Positions 29,507 through 38,760 of a DNA stretch of 64,000 bases are shown here, piece after piece. Below the pieces are notes generated by a model. The model was not told the DNA's origin. It did no database searches and saw nothing but the letters and a program-made list of their open reading frames with translations. The DNA lies in the NCBI GenBank assembly GCA_020161655.1, contig JAIUPC010000014.1, positions 62,001 through 126,000 of the forward strand, in the 5' to 3' direction. The stretch's first letter is position 1, and each line of letters opens with the position of its first letter. The position numbers were made by a program, and so were the translations under genes. This stretch comes from Pseudomonadota bacterium (GTDB taxonomy: Bacteria; Pseudomonadota; Alphaproteobacteria; Rhodobacterales; Rhodobacteraceae).

Positions 29507-30865
29507 ATGTCCGACACATTCAGCATCAAGGGCCTCGCTGCCGTCACCGAGGCCAGCGACTGGCGGCGCCAACGCGGCACGGCGGCACTTTCGGACGTGC
29601 ATGGCTCGATCCCGGTCCCCGCCGGCACCTGGCGCCGCGTCGCCGCCTTCCTTGGGCCGGGCTACATGGTCGCGGTCGGCTATATGGACCCCGGCAACTG
29701 GGCGACCTCGCTCGCCGGCGGATCGAGGTTCGGCTACACGCTCCTGGTCGTGGCGCTCGTCTCCAACATCATGGCGATCGTCCTGCAATCGCTCTGCGCG
29801 CGGCTCGCCATCGCCTCCGGCCGCGACCTCGCCCAGGCCTGCCGCGATGCCTTCCCGCGCTGGGTCGCCTGGCCGCTTTGGGCGCTGGCCGAGACCGCCA
29901 TCATCGCCACCGACATCGCCGAGGTCATCGGCACCGCCATCGGCCTCAACCTGCTTTTCGGCATCCCGCTGGAACTTGGCGTCCTCATCACCGCGCTCGA
30001 CGTGTTCCTGATCCTCTGGCTGCAGAGGAAGGGTTTCCGCTGGCTCGAGGCCTTCATCATCACGCTTCTCGGCGTGATCGCCATCAGCTTCGGCATCCAG
30101 ATCGCCCTTGCCGACCCCGACTGGGGCCAGGTCATCCTCGGCTTCGCGCCGACGGTCGAGATCGTGAAGAACCCCGAGATGCTCTACTTGGCACTCGGCA
30201 TCCTTGGCGCGACGGTGATGCCGCACAACCTCTACCTCCATTCCGCCATCGTCCAGACCCGCGCCTATGGCGACACGCTGCCGGAAAAACGCATGGCGCT
30301 CCGCTACGCGACATTCGATTCGACGCTGGCGCTGATGTTCGCCCTGACCATCAACGCCTCGATCCTGATCCTTGCCGCGGCAAGCTTCCACGCCACCGGC
30401 CGCACCGACATCGCCGAGCTTGGGGTTGCGCACGAACTTCTCGGGCCGCTCCTCGGCCTTGGCGCGCCCGCACTTTTCGCCGTGGCGCTCGTCTGCTGCG
30501 GCCTCAACTCGACGGTGACGGCGACGCTTGCCGGGCAGGCGGTGATGGAGGGCTTTCTCGACATCCGCCTGCCGCCCTGGCTCCGCCGCCTCGTGACCCG
30601 CGCCATCGCCATCATCCCGGCGGCGGGGGTGACGATCCTCTACGGCAGTTCCGGCACCGGGGAGCTTCTGATCCTGACCCAGGTGGTCCTCAGCCTGCAA
30701 CTGTCCTTCGCCGTGGTGCCGCTGGTGATGTTCACCACCGACCGGAAGAAGATGGGCGCGCTGGTGGCGCCGCTCTGGCTCGGTCTTTTCGCCGCGCTCA
30801 TCGCCATTGTCATCGTGGCGCTGAACCTGAAGCTGCTGTGGGATTTCTCCAGCGGCGGCTTCTGA
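29507..30865 (+). CDS. mntH: NRAMP-type divalent metal (Mn/Fe) transporter
   Basis: Proton-coupled importer of manganese and iron in the inner membrane. The 452 residues give eleven or so membrane helices. The metal-binding motif of helix 1 is [11 protein letters not shown] (Asp61, Asn64) and that of helix 6 is [11 protein letters not shown], both canonical for NRAMP proteins. Start ATG 29507 ([20 protein letters not shown]). It is divergent from rpiA with 178 bp between, where a TTGACA promoter lies. No MntR or Mur gene is adjacent. Confidence 0.95.
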   Translation: MSDTFSIKGLAAVTEASDWRRQRGTAALSDVHGSIPVPAGTWRRVAAFLGPGYMVAVGYMDPGNWATSLAGGSRFGYTLLVVALVSNIMAIVLQSLCARLAIASGRDLAQACRDAFPRWVAWPLWALAETAIIATDIAEVIGTAIGLNLLFGIPLELGVLITALDVFLILWLQRKGFRWLEAFIITLLGVIAISFGIQIALADPDWGQVILGFAPTVEIVKNPEMLYLALGILGATVMPHNLYLHSAIVQTRAYGDTLPEKRMALRYATFDSTLALMFALTINASILILAAASFHATGRTDIAELGVAHELLGPLLGLGAPALFAVALVCCGLNSTVTATLAGQAVMEGFLDIRLPPWLRRLVTRAIAIIPAAGVTILYGSSGTGELLILTQVVLSLQLSFAVVPLVMFTTDRKKMGALVAPLWLGLFAALIAIVIVALNLKLLWDFSSGGF

Positions 30866-30952
30866 CGGGTGCGCCATTCGTCGGCAACAGGTCGCATTCG
30901 GATCGTTCGCCGCGAAGCCACCCAGTAGGATAGCGCACCGGAGCCCTCACCC

Positions 30953-31645
30953 ATGTATGTCCTCTACTACGCGCCCGACAACGCCTCCCTCATCGTCCGC
31001 CTCGTTCTTGAGGAACTGGACCAGCCCTACCGCACCCGGCTGGTGGACCGGTCAAAACGCGAACAGGACAGCCCCGCCTACCGCGCGGTGAACCCCTCGG
31101 GCCTCATTCCGGCGCTGGAAACCCCCACGGGCGTCCTGACCGAGACGGCGGCGATCCTCTTGTGGCTTTCCGAAACCCACGGCGCGCTCGCCCCCGCCCC
31201 GGGCAGCCCGGAGCGGGGCGCCTTCCTGCGCTGGCTCTTCTTCACCACGAACACGCTCCACGCCGATCTGCGGCTGCATTTCTACCCCGACCGCCACGCC
31301 GGCACGCCCGAAGCGCTCCCCGCCTTCCGCGCCAGGACCGAGGCCCGGCTCCTCGGCCACCTCGCGATCCTTGAAGACGTGGCAAGGACGCAGGCCGACT
31401 GGCTCCGCCCGGAACGCCCCTCCATCCTCACCTATTATATCGCCACGGCGCTGCGCTGGCTCGCCCTCTACCCCGGCGAACGGATCGGCTGGTTCGACAT
31501 CACCCGCTTCCCCGCCCTTGCCGCCATCGCCGCCGCGATGGAGAACCGCCCCGCCGCAAGGGCTGCGGCCTTGGCCGAAGGCCTCGGCACCTCTATCTTC
31601 ACGAAACCCCTGCCGCCCGATCCGCCCGAAGGCAGCCCCCTCTGA
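30953..31645 (+). CDS. Glutathione S-transferase family protein
   Basis: A 230-residue cytosolic GST. The thioredoxin-like N-domain includes MYVLYYAPDNASLIVRLVLE, with the active-site region near residue 10, the cis-proline loop NPSGLIPALETP and the glutathione-binding LTETAAILLWLSE. The all-helical C-domain runs from about 85. The class is uncertain (beta- or zeta-like); no cysteine or serine stands at the exact class-defining place, so catalysis is unproven. It is followed after 10 bp by sdaA on the same strand and is probably cotranscribed. Confidence 0.85.
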   Translation: MYVLYYAPDNASLIVRLVLEELDQPYRTRLVDRSKREQDSPAYRAVNPSGLIPALETPTGVLTETAAILLWLSETHGALAPAPGSPERGAFLRWLFFTTNTLHADLRLHFYPDRHAGTPEALPAFRARTEARLLGHLAILEDVARTQADWLRPERPSILTYYIATALRWLALYPGERIGWFDITRFPALAAIAAAMENRPAARAAALAEGLGTSIFTKPLPPDPPEGSPL

Positions 31646-31655
31646 AAGGCCCCCG

Positions 31656-33032
31656 ATGTTTCTCTCTGTCTTCGACATGTTCAAGATCGGCGTCGGCCCC
31701 TCGTCAAGCCATACGATGGGCCCGATGGTCGCCGGCGCGCGCTTTCTCGACCTCTTGCGCGGCTCGCCCTTTCACCCGAAGGGGCTGAAAGCCTCGCTCC
31801 ACGGCTCCCTGGCCTTCACCGGCAAGGGCCATGCCACTGACCGCGCCACGATCCTCGGCCTCGCCGGCTTCGCGCCGGATACCTACGATCATGAGAAAGC
31901 GGAAACGGTTCTGGCCACCATCGACGCCACCGGCACGGTCACGCCCCCCGGCCTCCCCGCCCTGACCTTCCGGCCCGAGACCGACCTCGTCTTCGACTAC
32001 GGCCATCCGCTCCCCGGCCATGCCAACGGCATGGTGCTGATGGCGACCGATGCGCAAGGCGACGTGATCCTTCAGGAGACCTATTATTCCATCGGCGGCG
32101 GCTTCGTCCTGACCGACGCCGAACTCTCCGAGGCCGGCAAGAAGGCCAAGGCCGCCTCGGGCACCCCCTACCCTTTCCAGAACGCCGCCGAGATGCTTGA
32201 GATGGCCGCCTCCTCCGGCAAGTCCATCGCCGAGATGAAGCGCGAGAATGAACTCAAGTTCCGCAGCAGGACGGAGCTTGACCAGGGCATGGCCCGGCTC
32301 TGGCAGGTGATGAACGACTGCATCGACCGCGGCATGGCGACCGACGGCATCCTCCCCGGCGGCCTCAAGGTCCGCCGCCGCGCCAAGGGCATCCACGAGG
32401 CGCTTCTGGCCGAACGCGGCATGAACCTGACCGCACCCCATACGATCAACGACTGGATGAGCGTCTACGCCATGGCGGTGAACGAGGAAAACGCCGCCGG
32501 CGGACAGGTGGTGACCGCCCCCACCAACGGCGCGGCGGGTGTCCTGCCGGCAGTGATCCGCTACTGGCTCGACCACGTTCCGGGCGCGTCACAATCGAAG
32601 ATCGGCGACTTCCTCCTGACTGCCGCCGCCGTCGGTGGCATCGTCAAGACCAACGCCTCGATCTCGGGCGCGGAATGCGGCTGCCAGGCCGAGGTCGGCT
32701 CCGCCGCCGCCATGGCCGCCGCAGGCCTCTGCGCCGTCATGGGCGGCTCGGTCGAACAGGTGGAAAACGCCGCCGAGATCGCGCTCGAACACCATCTCGG
32801 CATGACCTGCGACCCGGTGAAGGGCCTCGTCCAGGTGCCTTGCATCGAACGGAACGGCCTTGGCGCCATCAAGGCCGTCTCGGCGGCCTCGCTGGCGCTC
32901 CGGGGCGACGGCAAGCACCTCGTCCCCCTCGACGCGGCGATCGAGACGATGCGCCAGACCGGCAAGGACATGCACGAGAAATACAAGGAAACCTCGCTCG
33001 GCGGCCTCGCCGTCAACGTCCCGAACTGCTGA
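31656..33032 (+). CDS. sdaA: L-serine ammonia-lyase (iron-sulfur type)
   Basis: Deaminates L-serine to pyruvate with an oxygen-labile [4Fe-4S] cluster. The 458-residue single-chain form starts at ATG 31656 ([20 protein letters not shown]). The beta domain ([18 protein letters not shown]) and alpha domain are fused, as in E. coli SdaA. Candidate cluster cysteines lie in [20 protein letters not shown] and [20 protein letters not shown]. It follows a GST gene and is followed by a pair of inverted repeat elements. Confidence 0.95.
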   Translation: MFLSVFDMFKIGVGPSSSHTMGPMVAGARFLDLLRGSPFHPKGLKASLHGSLAFTGKGHATDRATILGLAGFAPDTYDHEKAETVLATIDATGTVTPPGLPALTFRPETDLVFDYGHPLPGHANGMVLMATDAQGDVILQETYYSIGGGFVLTDAELSEAGKKAKAASGTPYPFQNAAEMLEMAASSGKSIAEMKRENELKFRSRTELDQGMARLWQVMNDCIDRGMATDGILPGGLKVRRRAKGIHEALLAERGMNLTAPHTINDWMSVYAMAVNEENAAGGQVVTAPTNGAAGVLPAVIRYWLDHVPGASQSKIGDFLLTAAAVGGIVKTNASISGAECGCQAEVGSAAAMAAAGLCAVMGGSVEQVENAAEIALEHHLGMTCDPVKGLVQVPCIERNGLGAIKAVSAASLALRGDGKHLVPLDAAIETMRQTGKDMHEKYKETSLGGLAVNVPNC

Positions 33033-33038
33033 AAACGC

Positions 33039-33100
33039 CGGGGGACTTCCCGTCCCCCGGACCCCCCGGGGAGTATTTTCAGACAGAAAGTGAAGAAGGG
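33039..33100 (+). repeat. Hairpin-plus-TATTT intergenic element, copy 5
   Basis: Stem CCGGGGGAC/GTCCCCCGG (33039-33047 with 33053-33061), then ACCCCCCGGGGAGTATTTTC and AGACAGAAAGTGAAGAAGG. It begins 6 bp after the sdaA stop. Confidence 0.75.
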
Positions 33101-33104
33101 CCGC

Positions 33105-33140
33105 TGCCACTTTCTGCCCCGAAATACTCCCGCCGGAGGC
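33105..33140 (-). repeat. Hairpin-plus-TATTT intergenic element, copy 6, inverted to copy 5
   Basis: On the minus strand GCCTCCGGCGGGAGTATTTC then GGGGCAGAAAGTGGCAG. It faces copy 5 tail to tail; the shared part AGTATTT...CAGAAAGTG forms an inverted repeat across about 65 bp. Confidence 0.65.
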
Positions 33141-33280
33141 GACCGAGCTGCCCGCGCCCCCGGGCGCGGGTGGCGAGAGATGAAAATGGCGCGGGGTACC
33201 CGCGCCGCGATCTGTAACCTTCGGTCAGACATGTCGCTTTCGGAATGGACGGGAGGTGCCGTGGCAGGATAGCCCGAGGA

Positions 33281-34225
33281 ATGACCCGCACTGACCGCAT
33301 CCTGCCCGGCGTGGCGCTGATGATCGCCTTCTGCGTCCTCGCGCCCCTCATCGACGCCGCCTCGAAGCTTGCAGCACAAGGCGTGCCGGTGGGCGTCATC
33401 GTCTTTGCCCGCGGCCTCGTGCAGGCGGGGCTGATGCTGCCGGTCATGCTCGTCATGGGCTTCAGCCTGAAGCTGCCGCGCGAGGCGCTTCTCCTGACCA
33501 CGCTCCGCGCCCTGATGCTTGCCATCTCGACCTATTGCTTCGTCGCCGCCGTCCGGGTCATGCCGATTGCCGACGCCCTCGCCATCGCCTTTGTCGAGCC
33601 CTTCATCATCCTTCTCATCGGTCGCTTCGCTTACGGCGAACAGGTCGGCCCGCGCCGCATCGCCGCCTGCGCCGTCGGCTTTCTCGGCGCGCTTCTGGTG
33701 ATCCAGCCCTCCTTCGCCGCCTTCGGGCCGGTGGCGCTTTTCCCGCTGGGCACCGCCTTCGCCTTCGCGCTCTACATGCTGGTGACGCGCCACCTGTCGC
33801 GCCATGTCCACCCCGTGGCGATGCAGTTCCATACTGCCTGGGTGGCAGCCCTCCTCTGCCTGCCGGTCCTCGCCTTCGGAAGCGCGGCGGAGATCCCCTC
33901 GATCACCTTCGCGATGCCGCAAGGCTTCTTCCTGCTCTGGTGCTTCTTCGTCGGGCTCGCTTCCACCGTCAGTCATATGGCGATGACCTATGCGCTGGCT
34001 TTCGCGCCTTCCTCGACGCTGGCGCCGCTTCACTATCTCGAGATCGTCACCGCGACGCTGATCGGATATCTCATCTTCGGCGACTTCCCGAATGGCCTGA
34101 CCTGGGCCGGAATCGGCATCATCGTCGCCTCCGGCCTTTACGTCATCTACCGCGAGCGGCGGATGGCGAAGGCGGCGCGGCTGGCCGAACTGGCGACTGT
34201 CACAGCCGCTGAAGCAGCTCTCTGA
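33281..34225 (+). CDS. EamA/DMT-superfamily permease
   Basis: A 314-residue inner-membrane transporter with ten membrane helices in two EamA repeats. The start ATG 33281 has GAGGA immediately upstream. Typical segments are TLRALMLAISTYCFVAAVRV followed by MPIADALAIAFVEPFIILLI, and LAPLHYLEIVTATLIGYLIF in the second half. The substrate is unknown. The 3' end overlaps the convergent thiamine diphosphokinase gene by 26 bp. Confidence 0.88.
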   Translation: MTRTDRILPGVALMIAFCVLAPLIDAASKLAAQGVPVGVIVFARGLVQAGLMLPVMLVMGFSLKLPREALLLTTLRALMLAISTYCFVAAVRVMPIADALAIAFVEPFIILLIGRFAYGEQVGPRRIAACAVGFLGALLVIQPSFAAFGPVALFPLGTAFAFALYMLVTRHLSRHVHPVAMQFHTAWVAALLCLPVLAFGSAAEIPSITFAMPQGFFLLWCFFVGLASTVSHMAMTYALAFAPSSTLAPLHYLEIVTATLIGYLIFGDFPNGLTWAGIGIIVASGLYVIYRERRMAKAARLAELATVTAAEAAL

Positions 34226-34853
34226 GGCAGGCGCGCGGCAGGATCAGAAGAAGCCTGCCCTCAAGCACCCTGAGCTCCACCGGCCCCGTCGCCTCGTTCG
34301 AGGTGCCGAGAACCCCGTCCGGCGCGAAGGCCAGCCCATCGACAGGCCAGCGCAGCCCCGTGCTTTCCGCCCTGACCGGCGACATCGGGAAGAGCGAAAC
34401 CCGCGTGCCCGGCGCAAGGTCAAGCCGCAGCCGCTCCGGCGCCAGCAGCACCACATCCTCCTGCCCGATGACGATGCAGCGATGCGCCCCAAGACGCGCC
34501 AGCACGTTCCAGACCGCAAGCTCATGGTCGATCCGCGCCCCGGTGAAACCGATGGCGAGGATCAGCGGCGCCGCGATCCGCATCAGGCATTTCTCGAAAT
34601 CGGTGGTCGCCTGATCCGCGATGAGGTGGAGCCGTCCGGCGGGGAGCAACGCCCGCGCCTCGGGCGAAAGCGAATCAAGATCGCCGATCACGCAATCGGG
34701 AACCCGCCCCGCCCCGAGCGCCACATTGGCGCCACCATCGGCCGCGACAAGGGTCGGAGCCATGGCAAGCATCTCATCCAGATCGGAAACGGCGCTTTCG
34801 CCGGCGCCAAGCAGGGTAACTGGCAACCTTGATTGGACAATCTTCGCTGACAT
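34200..34853 (-). CDS. thiN: Thiamine diphosphokinase
   Basis: Transfers pyrophosphate from ATP to thiamine to give thiamine diphosphate. The start is taken at ATG 34853 (MSAKIVQSRLPVTLLGAGES); ATG 34889 would add 12 residues. The 217-residue protein has the TPK catalytic-domain motifs TLVAADGGANVAL, CVIGDLDSLS, LIADQATTDFEKCL and AIGFTGARIDHELA. The enzyme makes sense only where thiamine is salvaged, since de novo synthesis ends at thiamine monophosphate kinase. It overlaps the convergent EamA gene by 26 bp. Confidence 0.9.
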   Translation of the reverse strand: MSAKIVQSRLPVTLLGAGESAVSDLDEMLAMAPTLVAADGGANVALGAGRVPDCVIGDLDSLSPEARALLPAGRLHLIADQATTDFEKCLMRIAAPLILAIGFTGARIDHELAVWNVLARLGAHRCIVIGQEDVVLLAPERLRLDLAPGTRVSLFPMSPVRAESTGLRWPVDGLAFAPDGVLGTSNEATGPVELRVLEGRLLLILPRACLRELLQRL

Positions 34854-34993
34854 GGCAGTATTGATGCCGATTAAGGCAAAGAAACACAATCTTGGCCAGA
34901 AAAAATCCTTTATTTTATCCGATTTTGTCCACGCTACCGCACGAGTTGCCGCTCAGGGTAACCTCAGAGGCAAAAGCAGAAAGCGAGCATCCC

Positions 34994-36979
34994 ATGGTCG
35001 GTGCGAGTAAAATTCTAACGGTTTCCTACGGGACCTTCTCCTGTACGCTGGAGGGGTTCGACGAGCCGTTCTCGACGATGAAGGCGATCGCGGAGTACTT
35101 CCGTGACCTCGCATCGGACGACCGCTACTTCGGGGCGGTGCCGCCCACGCCCGATGCAGAGATGCTGCACCGGATCGCTGAACGCGAGATCCACCGCCGG
35201 GTCGAAGCAAGGGTGAGCGAGCACGGCGTCGTGCTGCGCCCCGAAGGCTCCTCCATCGCGCCGCCGGAACCGCAACCTGCCGCAGCCATGCCGGTTCGGC
35301 CACCGATGGCCGACCCCGTGGCCGAGACCCGCCCCGCGATTCCCGAAAGCGTTGCCGCGAAGCTTGCCCGCATCCGTGCCGTGGTCAGTGAGGCGCCCGC
35401 CGCCGCAGTCGCCGCGCCGGTCGTGGCCAAGGCCGTGACCTTTGACGAGGACGAGGAGACCGCAGATTTCGGCGCCCCCGCCGCGACCGATTTCGGCTTC
35501 GATCTCGACATCGGCGAGGTTCCCGGCCTCAAGCTCGTGAAGACCGCAGAGGTGCCCGTCGCCGAAACCGCCGCGGAAACCGCCGCGGAGACCGTCGCCG
35601 AGGATCCGACCGAAGAAACCTTCGATGCCGTGGCCGAGGAGCTGGCGGAAGCCGAAGCGGAAGAGGAGCTTCGCGCCCTCGATGCGGCGGACGACAGCGA
35701 CCTTGACGACGCCGACGAAGCCGGCTGGGACGCCGAGGAACTTGCCGCCGAAGAGTTCGAGGCCGAGGACTGGAGCGAGGACGAGGCCGAGAAAATCGCC
35801 GCCGTCGCAGAGACCGCCGATGCCGAAGCTGCCGACGTGGTGGCCGCGAACGTCGAGGATGAAGATGAAGCCGCCGCGCCGAGCGCCCGGCTCATCCGGA
35901 TCAGCCGCACCGAAGCCGAAGATTTCGACGCCGACGAGGACGAGGAGGACGAGGACACCGCCTTCGACATGTCCGAGGACATGCCGGTCGAGGATCGCAC
36001 CGCCGCGGTGATGGCCGCCCTCTCCGGCGACAAGTACGACGACGAGGATTTCGAGGACGACGAAGCCGGCGAAGCCGAAGACAGCGACATCCTCGCCCAG
36101 ATCGGCGCCGCCATCGGCGATACCGGCCTGCCGGAAGCCGAGGAAGACGACCTCATGCGCGACCTCGCCGACATCACCCGCGATGCGCGCCGTGATGCCC
36201 ATGAAGGCCGCGCCATACTCGAAAGCGCCTCCGAGGATGACGAAGCCTCGGTCGAGCGCCTGATGGAAGAGGCGAAGTCGAAGCTTGAAGGTCCGGAAAC
36301 CCGCCGCCGCTTCTCGGCCATCGCGCATCTGAAGGCCGCTGTCGCCGCCACCGTGGCCGACCGCAAGCTGAAGACCGGCAGCGATGCCGGCATCTCGGCG
36401 ACGAGCGGACGCATCGACGATACCGAAGCCTACCGCGACGACCTGTCGAAGGCCGTCCGTCCGCGCCGCCCGGCGTCGGACAGCCTGCCCCTGACGCAGC
36501 GCCCGACCATGCACACGCGCATGGCGCCCTTGGTCCTCGTCTCCGAACAGCGCGTCGACCTGCCGGAAGAAACCCGCCCCGAGGCCGCCGTCGTGCGCCC
36601 GCGCCGGGTCAGCACCGCCGTCCTTGAAACCAAGGTCGAAGTGGATGTCCAGGAGGAGGAAGGCCTGCCGCTCAGCCCCGAGGATGTGCGCAGCTTCGCC
36701 GAATTCGCAGAGCATCTCGGCGCGACGAGCCTGTCGGAGCTTCTGGAGGCCGCCGCCGCCTATACCGCCAATGTCGAGGGCATCGCCCATTTCTCGCGCC
36801 CGCAGATCCTGCGCCGCATAGAAGGCCTGACCGAGGACGAGGATTACAGCCGCGAGGATGGCCTCCGGTCCTTCGGGATGCTGCTCCGTCAGGGCAAGAT
36901 CCAGAAGGTGCGCCGCGGCCAGTTCGTGCTGACCGACGCCTCGCGCTTCAAGAACGAGGCGAGCCGCGTCGCCCAGTAA
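34994..36979 (+). CDS. Large acidic protein of unknown function
   Basis: A 661-residue protein, start ATG 34994 (MVGASKILTVSYGTFSCTLE). Three parts can be seen: a conserved-looking N-terminal domain of about 75 residues (continuing GFDEPFSTMKAIAEYFRDLA), a very long Glu/Asp/Ala-rich disordered region (about 100-420, with stretches such as EDEAEKIAAVAETADAEAAD), and a C-terminal domain (from about 560) with a winged-helix-like ending (LRSFGMLLRQGKIQKVRRGQ, FVLTDASRFKNEA). Proteins with the same N-terminus are common in Rhodobacterales, sometimes named after CheA without support. No enzymatic motif is visible. The 140-bp region upstream is unusually AT-rich and is shared with divergent thiN. 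Confidence 0.82.
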   Translation: MVGASKILTVSYGTFSCTLEGFDEPFSTMKAIAEYFRDLASDDRYFGAVPPTPDAEMLHRIAEREIHRRVEARVSEHGVVLRPEGSSIAPPEPQPAAAMPVRPPMADPVAETRPAIPESVAAKLARIRAVVSEAPAAAVAAPVVAKAVTFDEDEETADFGAPAATDFGFDLDIGEVPGLKLVKTAEVPVAETAAETAAETVAEDPTEETFDAVAEELAEAEAEEELRALDAADDSDLDDADEAGWDAEELAAEEFEAEDWSEDEAEKIAAVAETADAEAADVVAANVEDEDEAAAPSARLIRISRTEAEDFDADEDEEDEDTAFDMSEDMPVEDRTAAVMAALSGDKYDDEDFEDDEAGEAEDSDILAQIGAAIGDTGLPEAEEDDLMRDLADITRDARRDAHEGRAILESASEDDEASVERLMEEAKSKLEGPETRRRFSAIAHLKAAVAATVADRKLKTGSDAGISATSGRIDDTEAYRDDLSKAVRPRRPASDSLPLTQRPTMHTRMAPLVLVSEQRVDLPEETRPEAAVVRPRRVSTAVLETKVEVDVQEEEGLPLSPEDVRSFAEFAEHLGATSLSELLEAAAAYTANVEGIAHFSRPQILRRIEGLTEDEDYSREDGLRSFGMLLRQGKIQKVRRGQFVLTDASRFKNEASRVAQ

Positions 36980-37000
36980 TCGGGGCAAAGCGACCAGAGA

Positions 37001-37255
37001 TCAGGGGCGGTCTTCGGGCCGCCCCTTCGTCGTTTCGGGGTCTTCCTTGCCGACGCCGCGGAATACAGCGCGGAACGGCAGCATCCAGAGAAAGCCGAGC
37101 ACCACATAGACGGCGATCTCTGCCAGGAACGGCAGCCGGCCCCAGCGCGCGTCGATCCAGCCCGTCAGGCTGACGGCCGCGACGATGTAAATCGGCAGGC
37201 CGACCAGAAGGATCAGCAGCGACCAGCGGCGACGGGCGGCGTAGGACAGGGCCAT
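37001..37255 (-). CDS. DUF2842 small membrane protein
   Basis: An 84-residue protein with two membrane helices (WSLLILLVGLPIYIVAAVSL and IAVYVVLGFLWMLPFRAVFR) and a short basic/acidic tail. The pattern, including GWIDARWGRLPFLAEIAVYV, fits the alphaproteobacterial family DUF2842. Start ATG 37255 overlaps the purA stop by 3-4 bp, so it is coupled to purA. Function unknown. Confidence 0.85.
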   Translation of the reverse strand: MALSYAARRRWSLLILLVGLPIYIVAAVSLTGWIDARWGRLPFLAEIAVYVVLGFLWMLPFRAVFRGVGKEDPETTKGRPEDRP

Positions 37256-38553
37256 CAGTCGGCGAAGGGGTCGGTGACGAGGATGGTGTCGTCCCGCTCG
37301 GGGCTGGTCGACAGCATGGCGACCGGGCACTGGATCAGTTCCTCGATCCGGCGGACATACTTGACCGCAGCGCCGGGCAGGTCGTTCCAGGACCGGGCTC
37401 CGGCGGTCGATTCCGACCAGCCTTCCATTTCCTCGTAGATCGGCACCGCCCGTGCCTGCAACGCCGCCTGCGTCGGCAGGTAGTCATAGGCGACCCCGTC
37501 GACATCATAGCCGACGCAGATCTTCAGCGTCTCGAACCCGTCGAGCACGTCGAGCTTCGTCAGCGCGATGCCCTTCATGCCCGACAGCGCGCAGGTCTGG
37601 CGCACCAGCACCGCATCGAACCAGCCGCAGCGCCGCTTGCGCCCCGTCACCGTGCCGAACTCCCGCCCGCGCTCGCCCAGCCGGTCGCCATCGGCGTCGA
37701 ACAGCTCCGTCGGGAACGGACCCATGCCGACGCGGGTGGTATAGGCCTTGACGATGCCAAGAACGAAGTTGACCGCGTTCGGACCAAGCCCGACACCGGT
37801 CGCCGCCTGCCCGGAAATGACGTTGGACGAGGTGACATAGGGATAGGTGCCGAAGTCGATATCGAGAAGCGAGCCCTGCGCGCCTTCGAAAAGGATGCGC
37901 TTGCCGGCGCGGCGCTGTTCGTTCAGCACCTTCCAGACCGGGGCCGCGTATTTCAGGATCTCCGGCGCGATCTCGCGGAGTTGCGCCAGCAGCGCCTCGC
38001 GGTCGATCGGCTCCATGCCGAGGCCGGACCGGAGCGCGTTGTGATGCAGAAGTGCGCGGTCGACGCGTTGTTGCAGCGTCTCCTCATCGGCGAGGTCGGC
38101 AACACGGATCACCCGGCGCCCGACCTTGTCCTCGTAAGCCGGACCGATGCCGCGCCCGGTGGTGCCGATCTTGGCACTGGTGCCCGAGGCCTGCTCCTCG
38201 CGCGCCCGGTCAAGTTCGCCGTGGAAGGGCATGATAAGCGGGGTGTTTTCCGCCACCATCAGGTTTTCCGGGCTGATCTCCACCCCCTGCTCGCGGATCT
38301 TCGCGATCTCGGTGACGAGATGCCAGGGGTCGAGCACGACGCCATTGCCGATCACCGAAAGCTTGCCGCCCCGCACGACGCCCGAGGGCAGCGCATTAAG
38401 CTTGTAGACCTTGCCGCCGATGACGAGCGTGTGGCCGGCATTATGCCCGCCCTGAAAGCGCGCAATCACATCGGCCCGCTCGGACAGCCAGTCGACGATC
38501 TTGCCCTTGCCCTCGTCACCCCACTGGGCGCCCACAACAACGACATTGGCCAT
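37255..38553 (-). CDS. purA: Adenylosuccinate synthetase
   Basis: GTP-dependent conversion of IMP and aspartate to adenylosuccinate, the first committed step to AMP. The 432 residues begin [20 protein letters not shown], the glycine-rich GTP loop with the catalytic Asp, then [13 protein letters not shown] with its catalytic His. Further signatures are [33 protein letters not shown] and [11 protein letters not shown]. Full length. The downstream DUF2842 gene overlaps its stop. Confidence 0.97.
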   Translation of the reverse strand: MANVVVVGAQWGDEGKGKIVDWLSERADVIARFQGGHNAGHTLVIGGKVYKLNALPSGVVRGGKLSVIGNGVVLDPWHLVTEIAKIREQGVEISPENLMVAENTPLIMPFHGELDRAREEQASGTSAKIGTTGRGIGPAYEDKVGRRVIRVADLADEETLQQRVDRALLHHNALRSGLGMEPIDREALLAQLREIAPEILKYAAPVWKVLNEQRRAGKRILFEGAQGSLLDIDFGTYPYVTSSNVISGQAATGVGLGPNAVNFVLGIVKAYTTRVGMGPFPTELFDADGDRLGERGREFGTVTGRKRRCGWFDAVLVRQTCALSGMKGIALTKLDVLDGFETLKICVGYDVDGVAYDYLPTQAALQARAVPIYEEMEGWSESTAGARSWNDLPGAAVKYVRRIEELIQCPVAMLSTSPERDDTILVTDPFAD

Positions 38554-38760
38554 GCGTCCTGCTCCTTATGCGGCAAACGCGCGACGTATAGCGGCTGGGT
38601 GGGCGGGGGGGAACCGGTTTTCTTTCCCCGCCGCGCATTCGCGCCCTGCGCGAATCAGCGCTTGCGGGCTCGGGCGCAAAGGCGCAGGATCATCGGACAG
38701 GATCAGTTATTTTTCTCCCCGATTTCTCTGCGCCCTCCAGTTAAAAAAGAAGAGGATTTC

